Assembly (NCBI GenBank): GCA_002633025.1
Contig: NMRB01000163.1
Coordinates: 235,794-299,793 of the forward strand
From: Notospermus geniculatus
Taxonomy: Eukaryota; Nemertea; Pilidiophora; Heteronemertea; Lineidae
Direction: 5' to 3'
Length of the DNA: 64,000 nt
Shown: positions 1 to 13,600 of the stretch, piece after piece
Layout: every line of letters starts with the position of its first letter
Position numbering within the stretch: position 1 is the first letter of the stretch
Notes under the pieces: generated by a model
Databases searched by the model: none
Seen by the model: only the letters and a program-made list of their open reading frames with translations
Told to the model about the DNA's origin: nothing
Translations under genes and position numbers: made by a program

Positions 1-433
1 TTCACTTTTTCGGTGCTCACCAACTTTGTCGAGCTACGCCCCCCCCCCCTTTCTGTGAATCCTGGATCCGGCCCTGCAGTAGTCGCCCCCCCCCCCTCGA
101 CCCGAGAGGAAAGCTACTTACGGCCCTGTCATGCCTGTAAATAATACATGATGAGGAAGGGAGCTAATGCGCACTGTGAACAAATTAGTATCGTCGGCTT
201 TTCAACCCGACCACTCATTCATCACGATGTCAAAGGTAACCTTATTTCACTTCCGGTAATCAAATCAACCAAAATCCTCGTCCCTCGGAATTTCGCTGAT
301 GAGGTGCAGACGAACTTCTTCTCAAGATTCGCCCTGATTACTTGGCCGCAATTAATCTTAATCTCGTCTATCTCGCGAGATTTGATTCGGCCCGTTTTAT
401 CAAAGGGAAACTTTCATTCTGCCGACACTGGGT

Positions 434-557
434 CTAAGGGCCGTATTCACGGGTCGGACTTTAGCCTAAAGTGTAGCTTAAGTTAGACTTTCTCTATGCT
501 TGAAGCATTGAGAAAAGTCAGACTTAACGAAAGTGTGACCCGTGCATACGGCCCTAA
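434..557. mobile_element. Foldback MITE, family A copy 1
   Basis: Terminal inverted repeats begin CTAAGGGCCGTATTCACGGG and close CCCGTGCATACGGCCCTAA. Inner arms (ACTTTAG / CTTAAGTTAGACTTTCTC) meet near GCTTGAAGC. The same element recurs at 40088-40214 in opposite orientation. Confidence 0.7.
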
Positions 558-2589
558 ATCATGGTTTGCCGCGCTTGGTCAAGACAACGCCCTCCTACAG
601 ATGGCGCACTCACTTCATCTGACTGGTTTCCGGTCCATCACTATGGCATTGGAGGCCACAACAGCCCCGAAGACGGACAAAAAACTGTTTTTTATGCAGA
701 ATTTAGGACAGAATTGGCAAAATATAGGTGTCTTTCGCCCCCTGGAGGAAGAGTTAGATATACGCCCCTTGACTATAGCATAGTCTTTGTACCAGTTCTT
801 GAAATTACATTCTTCAGATTCTCCACATATAATCTACGTCGTCCACGATCCATCTGCTCAGCTGCTTGATCAACTTCACTGTCATCAATTAGAACACAAT
901 CAAACTCTCTGCATTCACGCCTTTTAGAATTAACTCGATAACTGTACAAAGGAGGCCGCCCTCTCTGGGGACCAGCGCGCATCTATTTCCCGCGAATCTA
1001 AAAACCAGTCTAATCGCAATTGGCTGCGATTTTGTTCATTGAAAAGCGGGTCAATTTATCATCTTGAGAATTGTACGGGCTGTGAATTCTTCGGATTCGT
1101 TGGTTTATCCATCGTTGCGGCGCTACTGCATGGAGGAAAAGATTCTCCTGTGACGTCACCACTGGCATTTTGGTGGCAAGGCAGGTGTGACAGGAATCAA
1201 CGTCCTAGGAATGCAGGTCCGCCAAACAATTGCCCGCTATTGTAAGGTTATATTCGAACGGTCATGGTCTCTCTAGCCATATATTCTAATCCCTCGCTGA
1301 ACAATAAGACAGGTGTGAAAGGAAAGAATGTCATAGGAAAAAGTGTCCTGGGAACAAATGATCCTATTGTTACAATCTAATCTCTGGCGATTGGTTTCTA
1401 TACCCATGCACCTTAATCCGTCATTCAACAATAGAAGTGGACACTTTTTACTGGGGGACACTTTTTTCTGCTACACCTGACTTTGATTCCATCCAGGGGG
1501 ACTTCGATTCCTTTTACACCTGCATGCTTTCGGTCAACGATAAATTGCGTAGGAAGCCATCCGAAGATAATCAGGGGTTCTTCAATGCTCGTACGTGCGA
1601 TGACGAAGGGAGCGAGCGTCTAAAACCTGATATTCGGCGCAGGACGAGGAAACCCTTTGGTGAAACGCACTGCCCCATTCTCCAGCGTAAACTTTCCGTC
1701 CGTTTCACTTATCTTGGGGCGGTCAAGATGTGTCACACGAAATCTCGATTTGGTTCAGTCGACTGCATGCAGTTGCCATGGCTTTGGGTTTTGCAATTAA
1801 AGACCGACATTTTTAATTCCTTTTGATGTCTGGCCTCGTGCCGCATGCCCAACATCAACGGTTTAATAGATATCTGATCGGGTCCATTGGGCCAGGATCA
1901 CACTGTTCGACTGTGGAAGGAGTAGTAGGCTACTGGAGGACCAGCCAATCAATGTAGTAGTCGCTGGTTCCTTTACATATATCCGTCCTGTAAGGTGTCA
2001 ATGTATCAGGTCCGCTCTTGTTCCTCATCTCCCTTTAATCAATTTGCCCTCGGACCACACTGTCCATCTCAACTACAAAGGGCACCTAGCTCAGAGATGA
2101 TGAACCTCCCGACTTTGATCAGCAGTATTAAACACATTTGACCCCCACGAGATAGTAATTACGTTTTCATCACGGAGATTTCGCCCGCCAAATATTTCCA
2201 GATCAGTCATTGTCTTGCGGCAGGCACTTTGTTCTCTAAATGATCATGATTGTACTCGGTCGGTCATGTGGAAGGCTCGATGACAATAATTGGTTCCCTG
2301 GCCTATTACATCACCAAAGATCTCGACCATAAACATGACAAGGATGAGATTTGCCGTTCCTGCTGGTGACCACCTGGATTTTCATTTCTGACAGAGCAAC
2401 GAGGCGGGCGCTGTTTGGCGATGAGTTTTACCATGACTGCACATCGACGTTGTCCCTAATCGCCGAGCCCTACCGAAAATGCCCGAATATGACGTCACGA
2501 TGCGCAATTCTTTAAAGTGACCAATGAAGGCGCGCGATATATCCTTCGAAGCTGCATCCTCTCAAAACAGGGTCCTTCAGACGCATCTC

Positions 2590-2728
2590 TAAGGCCGGGT
2601 TTACATAGAGGTGTACGGTATACGGACACGCCGGCGAACAATACCCTAATTAAAGGGTTCATGACCATGAAACCTTTGGTCGCAAGCGTGTCCGTTTATC
2701 GTATACCTCTATGTAAACTCGGTCCTAC
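2590..2728. mobile_element. Foldback MITE, family B copy 1
   Basis: Arms are GGTTTACATAGAGGTGTACG and its complement GTATACCTCTATGTAAAC. The loop carries GGTTCATGACCATGAAACC. It shares layout and sequence with 23932-24068 and 61703-61839. Confidence 0.7.
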
Positions 2729-4868
2729 GTCGCGCTTCATAAGGGAGGCGATAGCCAGGTGAAATGACCTGAGTCTCAGAATGTCGAAGCCGAGAGGCAA
2801 ACGTCCATCTGAAACAACTTTCATGCAACAAACTCGACGCTGCGCTATTGTTCTTCTTCATTGGTAACAACAGTATACTTTGTTTGGAGCCTCGTCATAA
2901 AATGCCACCGCAGACACGGCAGAGAGGGTTAGCGGTCTACACCACAGACGATATTCTTTCAGGGGATCAAGTTGCTTTCGTGATGGCCTTCTGGGATGTT
3001 TTCCAAACTTAATAATCACCACAGAAATCTTTTGTTCAATATAACCGCCCTCAGGGCTTCAAATCTGCTCATTTCCCCCTGCCTGACACGCCTTTTACGA
3101 CCCTTTTTCACGAGACAGATAAATGCCTGGGGCCCTTTTTAAGTAAGGATAACTTTAATGGCTTTCATGTAGCGATAACGTGTAATTTTATCCCGCGAAA
3201 TGACAATTTATATCTGGAATAATGGAGATGAGATTTTATCCCTCATGCAATCGGAGCTGACGGGTGACACCGCGCACTTGAGTATCCGTGGTACCGTCTC
3301 GGGCCGTAGTATGACAGGCATGCCATATACCGTACGCCTACACATTTTCGTGCGTTTTTTAAAAAATTCAGATCCAGGCAGATGCTGCCGCTTAACTTCA
3401 TTACATTTTAATACTCCTTGCGATTTTGGATAATTTGCGTCAACTCCGAAGCCGCCGTCCCGAACGACGAGGCTTCCGCACCGACGGGCGGGGGATTCGC
3501 TGATGCGCTTCGCCTTGACGCGGAATATTCATCAGAAATTGGTCTTTTTTGGCATTATACTACCCATTCATTGGCGATACATGTGCGGGGCATGATTGAC
3601 AAAACATCTGCAACCTTGCCGCCTGAACGCAACTCCCGCACCGGGCGCTTCGCCCCACCCCTGAGTATTAGGCGGCAAAGCCGAACAGTCCTGACGTCAT
3701 GGAACTGTGATATAGCTGTTCGAATATGGTGAATAAGTGGGGTTTATTAGCAGTTGATTTGCAGTTACGCAAAAATTATCGATTCGAACGAAATCTATCG
3801 ACCCGTAAAAGGCCTATTTTATTGTTCAAAATAGGCCTCACATTTTATTTAATGTACTGATGCTATGGATTTAGGAATGCACTTTTACTGCACTGACTGA
3901 GAGGAGACTTTAAACTAGTGGGTATCGGTGGTCCCGATGCCGTTGCCAGGCCGAGGAGCGGCAGAGTATTTGACCAATGGGAGACTTTCTTATTGTTTTC
4001 ATTCCGCATATGGACAGAAGGAGCACGTGGTGTTGGCAGCGAGAAATATGTCACCCGGGGTCAGTTGAGTTGGCCCTTAAGGAATTTTCCGGTGCAAAAT
4101 GAATGGTGTAGCACCATGACGTGTAGTAGAAGGATACACCTACAGAACGACACAGATTTTGGAGACGGCGTTGAATCATCTGCATGGCCATGGCATTGGG
4201 CCAGGCGCACCAAGGCTCGATTTCACGGCTCCAATTGAACTTAAAAGAGACAAAAGAGATGACGCCAATATTAGCCGACGGGATGGCGCGCTCAGAATGT
4301 GACGGCGGACGGAGTCGAACATAATCTGACGGGTAGGCCTATACCTCTCACTGACTCCTCAAATCCTGCCAAAGACATTCAGAGAAATACAACCAGGAAT
4401 GGGTTGTTCCAATTATCGATCATTATAATAACTAATTCACGAAACCAACTGAGCAGATTTGGCATCTTTCCGGCCTACTTTCATTAAGCTAGAATAATGA
4501 CTTTATGACACAACATTTGTTTGATTAACGACCGATCCGCCTAATGTTTTCTGTAATGGCCCTTAATGTTCTGCAAGGTTGGCGAAATTAAACGCTGGTG
4601 TCGCTGTGTATTTGGAATATGACAAGGATAATTTATCAGGTTCGTCGATATTGCACTCTGGGGCAGGTCCCAGGCCGCTAGCGGCACCTGCTTGGGCGCT
4701 ACCAACCCGAACTGATGGCTTCTGTGGCAAGTAAAAAGGGTACCAAATGCATCTGGCAAGATCCACTTCCCAAGTAGCGTTCGCCACGCCATCTACTGAT
4801 AGAGAGTGAAACCTGGGGAAGCGACGGCGGGAGTCGATGCACATTACTGAACATTGGGAATACCAATA

Positions 4869-5157
4869 CCCAGACAGCAAGCATCGGTGGGCCTCTAGAG
4901 GCTAATGGGAGACATGGGGGCAGCGGCAACCCCTCGTTAGCCACTAGCGGGCCACCAGTGGAGATGGACAAGTGGCCCTCTAGTGGCAATGCTTCGGTGG
5001 GCCTCCAGAGGCTAAGGGGGTGGGCATGGGGGCAGCTGCAGGAGGACCACCACAGTGGCAAAAACTGGTGGCCCTCTGATGGCAAATATTGGTGGACGGC
5101 AGATAAATTCTAAGGTGGCGCGTTAGTATGGCGGCCCACCGATGCTTGCTGTCTGGG
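4869..5157. repeat. Inverted repeat flanking GGTGGGCCTC-type short repeats
   Basis: A 25-bp arm at 4869-4893 is matched in reverse by 5133-5157. Between them, units of the form GGTGGGCCTCTAGAGGCTAA recur with variations (4885-5030). Confidence 0.65.
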
Positions 5158-5572
5158 ATAGATGCAGCGGCGCGGGAATGGGTGGAGTTACAGTACCACT
5201 GTGGTCCTCTGCTAGCTCCGCTAAAAAATGAGCGGCTTACGTGGGCATTGGATCACTCTGCGGGACAAACAGCGACGAGGGTCTTTTCCGCGACGTCCGA
5301 GCTGCGGTCCGGTCCGAGTACTCCACGGGCATTCACGAAGCGCGAATCTCACGATGAGAACAAGGTTGATCCCGTATAACTAGTGTAGAAATATATCTGT
5401 GCAATCCCTACTGAAATGGAAAGTAGGTCTACAGCCTGAAATTTAACCTTCAATGGTGTGACGGAGTTCTGCTTGGCGCGCCCGCCTTGTGCTGGAAATG
5501 CTTCTCCTCACCGGCCACCGTACAAATAAACCGCACGCCATACTAACGCGCCACCTTAGAATTTATCTGCCG
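5097..5572. mobile_element. Foldback element with 37-bp perfect arms
   Basis: 5097-5133 and 5536-5572 are perfect reverse complements (start CGGCAGATAAATTCTAAGG). The left arm abuts the right arm of the 4869-5157 repeat, so the two structures interlock. Confidence 0.7.
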
Positions 5573-6034
5573 AACTCTGCAACGGCGCTCCGTCAAGTGG
5601 TTTGAACTGCGCGTCGTGGTTACTATCTGCGATAAGAGTCGTTTTAAAAGTTTTATTTCGGGACAACTATGGATCTATCTATTGATCTGATTATAGGCTA
5701 TCATACGTAAAGGTATATCAGGTAAGAAAATGAAATATTTGACGGTAAAGAGGGTGAGAATGTGAAATGTTTGGTGTAGTTTCGATAACGGGATACATTG
5801 TATGTGCATTGTGTACAACCGTGCATGTCTTGGCGGTGTGGTGGTGGCTGTGTCACACAGTGTGTGCATGTATGCACACTGCATATATTGTGTGTGCCAA
5901 TCCAAGCATTCAGTGATGGTGGGAGGGGGCTCAGTTGGCCAATTTCTATTTCCTTTCATGATGTATATTCTGCTAACCCCCACCCAAATGTCTATTCATA
6001 TCGAGAATCTTAATTCATTTATGGTAGTAGAATT

Positions 6035-6390
6035 AAAGGAGCTCGACGTCCAAGTTGTAAACAAACTGGCTTGTTTACAAACACTGGCCAGCAAACTAGT
6101 TTTAAGCCTTCGTGAAGGTGGCAGCACCAGTAGCGCCCCGCGATCGTTAGACTGGTGCCCGGTCCAATGCAACTCACTCAACCACTCACTGGTTCTCTAT
6201 CCACGCTGTGCTGCCACCTATTATCGGTGATATGTACTGAAGTGAATATGTAGTCTCGCGCAGCCAACCGTTTCGTTCCGCAGGTACTGGGACACAAACG
6301 TTCGATCCTCAGATTCGGCTGGGTGACCGAGCGGCTGGGTGACCGAGACTAATGAATATCGTGTTTACAACTTGGACGTCCAGCTCCTTC
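6035..6390. mobile_element. Foldback element with 28-bp arms
   Basis: Arms at 6035-6063 and 6362-6390 share GACGTCCAAGTTGTAAAC in inverted form. It is directly followed by another foldback at 6391. Confidence 0.6.
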
Positions 6391-6790
6391 AAAGGGAGAC
6401 ATCCGAAAGATATTGCCCGGCGGGCACTAGTTGTTTTTGTTTTGATTAGCACACAGCGCCGTCTGTTAATCAACGCTGACACTATGCTATGGCACAGGCC
6501 CCTGGAGAGCTATCAGTGAGTTTAGAACACATACCTAACCAAGTGTATCTAAAAAACACAACTACACGTATCTAAAATCACACCCCAAGCTCACAAATTC
6601 ATGAGCTCGGGGGGTGTTTTTTTACAAACTAGTGTTTTTTGGTTAGATACGTGTTCTAAACTCACTGATAGCTCTCCAGGGGCCTGTGCCATAACATAGT
6701 GTCAGCATTGATTAATAGATGGCACTGTGCGCTAATCAAAACAAAAACAACTAGTGCCCGCTGGGCAATATCTTTCGGATGTCTCCCTTT
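6391..6790. mobile_element. 400-bp long-arm foldback element
   Basis: Near-identical inverted arms of about 150 bp begin AAAGGGAGACATCCGAAAGA and end TCTTTCGGATGTCTCCCTTT. They meet around an AT-rich centre with GGGGGGTGTTTTTTT. Confidence 0.8.
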
Positions 6791-7870
6791 AAGTTTTACT
6801 TCCAGGCCTACCCGATGCTGAATCAGAAGTGATCCACTTAATTGTTTCACTTTCATTCATTCTCTCCTCAGTACCAAGTTGGCCTTCAGCTGATCCTTTC
6901 CAATCAAGAGAATGTTAGGGACTCGACCAAAGATATATTGATGGAAACCCAGATCTCTTACAGGGGAAGTGATTCTCTCAAAGCCAGGCCTCTCAGTCAC
7001 TCAGGAGTTGTCTCAAAGCGGAATGCCATTTCTGCTCCCTCATTTCTTGGATCCCCTGTTGCTGTTTGATATGTCCCCATGTAAAGTAGGCCTGCATTGG
7101 AGGTGTGCGTTAATTAGCCGTTGATGGTACTTTAGAAGTCTCTGTCATTATAGTGTCAACATAGTCGTATCCCTCCTGTACAATATGGTATGGTTATACA
7201 CTGTCCTGCCCCCACTTACCCATCTGAGCTATTATGGCACTGTAGGAAACCGCTGTCATTCTTCACAGAAAAGCTACCTATGGATATGGTATTGTTCTGA
7301 TTCTATTGAAATATCTGTGGTTTGTCCATGAATTTGTCACATTGAGAAAAGGACTCATTGAGGATGAGCTCACTTGAATAGGCTACACAAATTTCCTGAT
7401 GATGTCCCAGTGGGTTTCCGCAGTTCTCTCGAAAATTAACTGAATGATATTTGCCGTGAAAAATACCTTTACTAGCATTGTTACCTTGTCTGCTAGAATC
7501 AATGCAGTTTGTTGCAAATTTGTCTCAGAGGTACTCAATGTTTTTCCATAGAAATCTGTTTTCAAAATCTTGGCTAATTAGGGCTTCAAACTCTTGTAAA
7601 GGCGGTTCATCTTGTAGTTTTAACACTAATTGAAAAACAATTGCCCACAAGCACTAATCACCTAATTCTTCGTATATCACACTTCCTGCCGGTGTCACCC
7701 CTGGTGGCTATGGTGTATAATCAAGTGCTGTCCAAACAATCTGCAAAAAGGCCCTTTGGTCTTGTTGATCTGACAGCTTCCAATCTGTTTGCATCATTAC
7801 CAAAGGTGTCTGTGATTGGTTGAGTTGTGAGCAACAGCGTACAGCTTGGGCTGCATAGGTCATGCCCCAG

Positions 7871-8110
7871 TGGGCAGGCCTTGTCTTTTAAGGCGAGCGA
7901 TCACTCGCCCACACCATAGCTCGCCTAAAATGGATTTTAGGTGAGTGGTTTTCCACTCACCTTAGAAGAGAAAAGCTCACCTCAGAAAGGGCAGTTTACA
8001 GTGTAATGTAGGCCTAATTTCATCCATTTCACTGAAAATCACTCGCCTGGGATGAAGTAGGTGAGCAATTTATCACTCGCCTGTGCTTTTCAAAAGACAA
8101 GGCCTGCCCA
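7871..8110. mobile_element. Foldback element with internal ACTCGCCT repeats
   Basis: The terminal arms TGGGCAGGCCTTGTCTTTT (7871-7889) and their complement (8092-8110) enclose several copies of CACTCGCC/GGTGAGTG-type words. Confidence 0.65.
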
Positions 8111-9183
8111 GCAATACCTTGCTCTGAATTCCTCCATCCAAGCTCTGACCTTTTCATTGTCCCTGGAGAGGATTCAAAGTTGTCTTGACGTGCTTGACCA
8201 GGCATGTGCATGCCTACATGTTGGGTACAACAACATGTGTCAGGATCACTGACTTTTGTTGTTGGCATTGAAAAGTTTGGATGGTAAATTTTGTTGACAC
8301 CAGTTGCCTCTGTGTCATGGGTTCCAATTCCCGACTTAACACGTGATCAAATTGTGAATGAGCCTTTTTGCCTCATCAGTTGGATTTTGCTCATCCTACT
8401 CTTTCCTACTGAATTTCCAGACCAAAATCTTCTTAAGGTAAAAAGATAAGATTCTATGTTCTTAGTCATCATTGTGAGTCCTGCGATCATGCGAGTACTT
8501 TTCAGTGTTGTTGACCCATAGTAGTCCATCATGTGAATCGTGAAGTTCTGTCTTCAGTTGAACCGGTAATCGAACTTTTGTGTACCGGTACATGCCCTCT
8601 TGACACTGAATGATATGCTTTTGAAAAAGGTGTGACTGAGAATAAAGATATTTTCTCCCTGACAAATTGTGTGTGTAACCTACCAAAATGCTCTTAGTGG
8701 TTGTATTCAATATTAACTGCTATTTGTTTACTGTGCTGATTTTACTAATCATTGTCATAATTTGTACAGTAAACATGAATTTCTGGTCATCCTTTTCCTA
8801 GAGAAAATCTTATAATATCTATTTTCTAGCACCTAATAACTTGGTATTTATTGATATTTGGATGAACTCATCCTGTCATGCCTGTGACCTTCTCTTAGCA
8901 AACAAATCGTAAAATTGATGTTTTGCCCAAGTTTGTCAACTGGTTTGGTGATTGCAGTCGCCATAGGTTTCCTTCAACAACCTGAAGGCTTTCTAAGGAG
9001 CTGACAACGAGAGGCTTGGTTATTCACATGAGTAAATGTGGTTTAGGATATTGCTACAGCTTGTTCAGAGTGAGGGGTTTTGAGATATTTCCACTGTTCC
9101 TGAATTTATCACTTTTCTTTATTGGAGTACAATGTAGTAGTACAGGCTACAGCACTGCTGATTCATTCATCACCTTCATCTTG

Positions 9184-9218
9184 TCAAAAATTTATAAGCG
9201 AGCCTTATAAATTTTTGA
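9184..9218. repeat. Perfect hairpin, 15-bp arms, 5-nt loop
   Basis: TCAAAAATTTATAAG at 9184-9198 pairs exactly with CTTATAAATTTTTGA at 9204-9218, loop CGAGC. Confidence 0.75.
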
Positions 9219-10644
9219 TCTTGTACATGTTGTAGCTGTGACATTTCATATCTGTGTCCTATCACAGTTCTTTGCTTTCCTTGTAATTAGATTACTTCCA
9301 TTTATCATCCGTTGATGTTTTCAGCATGTTAGTACTGTTGATGTCTTTCTTTCTGAAGTGTGTCGGTCATGTCGGTTATCTTGCCCAGTGCCCTAGTGGT
9401 CAAACAACCTGTTTGATAAGGAGGATCATAAAATAACCACGCACCTGAATAGGCATATTATTACAAGAAACCATACATGCACATCGACCAGTACAGTGAT
9501 AATTCAGTGTTGACCACAGGTTAGCATTGTACTTGTAGTACACACTATGAAAAACCTGAGATGACCATAATAACCCGATGGGTGGTGATTCCAAATTCTT
9601 ATATGACACCGTAATGATCTCTCGTTAGCATTCCCAGAGAATGCAGCACCTAAAGAGAGATCATGTTTCACAAAAGTTTTGAATCACTCCATGTAGTCTT
9701 TCATCGGCTCTCAACAACCTGTAGTGTTCAAGTCACTCATCCTGTTCTAAAATTGTGAGTTGTTTCCTCTGGCAAAGTGCATAACTTGCAAATTTGAAAT
9801 CTGTGACAGGTTCATTAGCAATGCAAAAGAGGATTAGAAGAAACCCTAGATGTGCATGCATTTTCAGCCACATGCACATTGCCTGCATGTAGTTCCCATC
9901 TTGCTTGGAATGACAGATGACAGATTACTACAAGGCTCCGAATGGCCACATCAATCAGGAGTATTTTTATTTCTTTGGAAAGAATCTCCCGAATTAGCCC
10001 CATATTTTCATAATATTTTGACTCGTTTTGTGTCCGTTGATGGATTCTGTTGAAGATGTCCACCGTGACTAAACCTTTGTTGGCAGATGTTATCAAACTC
10101 TATTGAAGCCATGGATCGGAATAACATCGTTTACATTGGAATAACTTTCACTGTTGTCTCCTTGTGAAACTTTTGACTTGGGGCATTCCTGTCTCACTGA
10201 TGTCAGAAGACACCCTACCCTCTGGTCAGGATGAGTGTTGTAGGACGTCCGCTCAGCAATGCTGGATACATTTACTTGTTGACTTTCGGCTCTAATGGTG
10301 AGAAGTGGAGATATTGGTTGAGCAGTAGCCTTCCATTTGATTGAGAAAAAACAAGACTCGCAAACGCATTTTGGCAGCGTCTTGTGGATTTCTGTTCAAG
10401 AACGCAATTCCATGGAATGATTTCTGCCGGTTTCCTTGGGATGGTATGATCAGTGGAGGCTGACATGGTCTACCAACTTCAGAAATCGGGAGAGGACAGT
10501 TTACTAGAAACTGTTAACATGGTTAATAGAGTGGACGAGCTTTGGCAGTGAGATTGAATTATCAGCAATCTGTACACAGTTCCTCACAATTTGTGGGATG
10601 ATTTTAAACATAAACTTTAATGTGTTTCTTGTTTTTCAGTTTTG

Positions 10645-13600
10645 ATGGCCACTAACCTTGGCATAGCATCCCTTGCTGATAAGCTCCGTCTGGCGGCCAG
10701 CAAGGGACAGTTTGATAAGGTGGAGGAGCTACTCAGGGCTGGAGCCAATACCTTTGATACTGACAATGTAAGTACAGCCTTTCAAGTGTTTATCCATTCT
10801 ATATATCTGTGGGCCATACTTGGTGGAACAAAGAATATTATTGACATGACAGCTGCCCAAATATCCAGGTGCTGTGTCTTGGTAGTAGAGCACTCTACTA
10901 TACACATGTACGTACCTTTACTCTCTAGGCATAAAATGGAATCTGGATGTAGTACATGTATTTTAAGTCTAACTATATCACCATGACGACTATCAACTTC
11001 TGAAATGCTGATTACATATACGTTCTGATATGACATCCATCTCAGTCATCAATATTTCATACTGATTGGTCTGTTTCGGCAGATAAGCTAAATATAGCTT
11101 TTATATCTGACATCAATTTTAGGATTACCATTTTAACTTACATGTAGACTGCTAAAGTTACAACGCAACAGCCAAGGATAAGGTATTGCTGGTAAATGAA
11201 TCAAACGCATAAGAATCGAATATCATGCTTGGAAATCGACCACAAAACCTAATATAATTTAGAAAAGGTTAAAACCTGCTTATTTTGGCTAATGATGACA
11301 GTTGGATTTTAAATGGCCTGCCAGACCAACATCACTGGCCGAAATATCATCCGCGACTGGTGGTCCACTGTAAATGTCAAAGGATATCAAAGCATCCTTG
11401 TGATTTGATTTCTGCTTGTATGTAAATGGTGCCGGGCCAAGCTCTTAACATCTTTGAAATTGCAATCACAATAGCTAACCAAGCTCATTATGGAGTTATC
11501 ATCTACTTTTAGAACTAGGAAAACTCTGTATTGTTGTAATCCCAGCTATGGTGTCAGTCCGTGGATACAATGGTGCTGACACCACTTGAGGAGGATGTTT
11601 GACAGCTGTTGTTGTGAATAAGTTAAATCTGTAAAAACGCAGTCATTTATCCCTGTTCGCTAGCAAATCTTGCAAATCCTTTAGTAAAGATACTGTAAAG
11701 CAAGATAATTTCGCGGCTGGAAATTTTCGCGAATCAAGAATTATAGACATATTCCCGGCAGGATATTTTCGCGAGTCCCTGCCATTTTTTCAGTTTTTTT
11801 CACGGACCGTATTTATCACTTGCGTGTACTCCTATTTGCGACAGGAAATTTTCGCGACTCATACACTCTCGCGAAATTCGCGAAAATTTCCTGCACGCGA
11901 AATTTTCCTGCTTTACAGTAGAATTGAAATCTACACTGTTTTAGGTCTGTTGCTGGAAAGAAATTCCATGAGGGTGTCCATTACCACCTTGGCTGTCAAT
12001 CAAAATAGAGTTTGGACCAACTATGGTGTCTGTCTGTCTGTCCATCCAACCATCCATCCTAGTATCTGTCTGTACTGTACTGTTTTTGATAGTTCACTTT
12101 CTGGCAAAGGCCTGTGATAATTGGGGGAAAAAGATCCTTGAAAGAATGTGTCATGATTTGGTTTATTCCTAGTAGCGCCATTGGGCACTTCATGTCTAAA
12201 GAGGAGAAAGCAATAGGCGGTTTAGGGTATGTTTACCCTAATTTTCCTTTCATAGTTATTCAGTTTTAAATAAGTCAGAGAGAAACAGGACATGGAGATA
12301 TATACTTTTACTTCGAAAGATATGTCATACATTCCAAATGCTTGCCTATTCTTCATTTCTCACTTCACCAACTCTGAATGGTGTCAACCAGTTGAATATT
12401 AGAATAGCTGTACAATTTTCTGCCAGATTTAGCAAGCACAACATAAGTCCTGGTGATTCCTTTTACCCAGTGGTTTATGAATCGGACATGTTAAACTTCT
12501 CTACCAGAAGAACAATGTTGATATTTGCAGACATTTAGCTGGATTTTCGATGAACTAGTCTTTGTTGAACACTTCTGAAGTGGAAATCCTCTATGTACAC
12601 ACCGGTATATACAGTGTACCAAGTTGTTGAGAACCCAGAATTCAAAATGATGAACGAACCACGACTGCCTTGGGGAGGGGGGGGGGCAATATAAAATCAA
12701 AGTGTTGCTCCTATGTTCATGTTCCAATGATTGAATAAGTGTTATCAGTTTCTGGGATGCAAAGGGGTCATCATATACACAAGATTTTCAATTTATATTA
12801 GGAAAAAAGACCAATTATGCCTATGGCAAAACCAATATAACTAATTATAAAATGCTACTTTTTACTTGAATGCTGAGAGCAATGAAACCATTTTTCAATA
12901 TTGGCAAATATTAAGAACCTTTTCTCCCGTCGGGTAAATGTATTGGTATTTGCAGTTTCATAAAAATCTGTATTATTAATTGGTGAAAAGCTGGTAATAT
13001 TAATGAACATACACCTACATGCACTGCTATGGTGAGACATTTCAGGGAATAATTTCAAAGCCAGCTTTCAAGGTCAGCAAGTGGGTGGCCCTTGCGAGGG
13101 AAAACTGTAGGCAGATAAAAAACAAACTTCCATCTGCCTTCATATCCCTTGGCATAAATCTATATTTGTCCCTTGGGAGATACAATGCCTGCAGCAGTAG
13201 AAAGGATAATGGTTTCACATGATGTTTTCAAGATAAACTTGATATTGTCTGCCACAAGCCTCCTCCTGATAGAATTATTCTTTCCTGCGATAGCATCTCA
13301 AGTCTTCTTTCTACCTCTTCTTCTCAGGACTGATAGCTTTTCACTTCAGGCAAATCATTTTATGTTATCTTGATAACTGTTGGTGCTGCTTATGATGCTG
13401 TATCATGTAGGACAGCCCAGAGAGTGAAATATCTGTGTTCTTGAATGATTATCAATCCGTTGTTTTCTGATCCATTATGTAAGGCCAACCTTGTATACAA
13501 CTGTTTGATTTGTGTGCGCAAACGCAGCCCTTTCTTACCAGAAATATGGAAATCATGTATGTACTGTTTGACCCATAATTGCCAACAATCTTGAAATGAA

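Larger units (their letters stand above)
1..10639. other. Gene-free flank upstream of ANKRD6
   Basis: Apart from the foldback elements listed separately, I find no exon with convincing splice sites or homology. Short C-runs occur at 43-52 and 85-96. A 5'UTR exon of ANKRD6 must lie here or further left but cannot be recognised. Confidence 0.5.

Noticed and set aside
5802-6230. 142-codon plus-strand frame
   Set aside because: It crosses a TGTGTG-rich stretch and the arm of a foldback element; no family or splice-site support.
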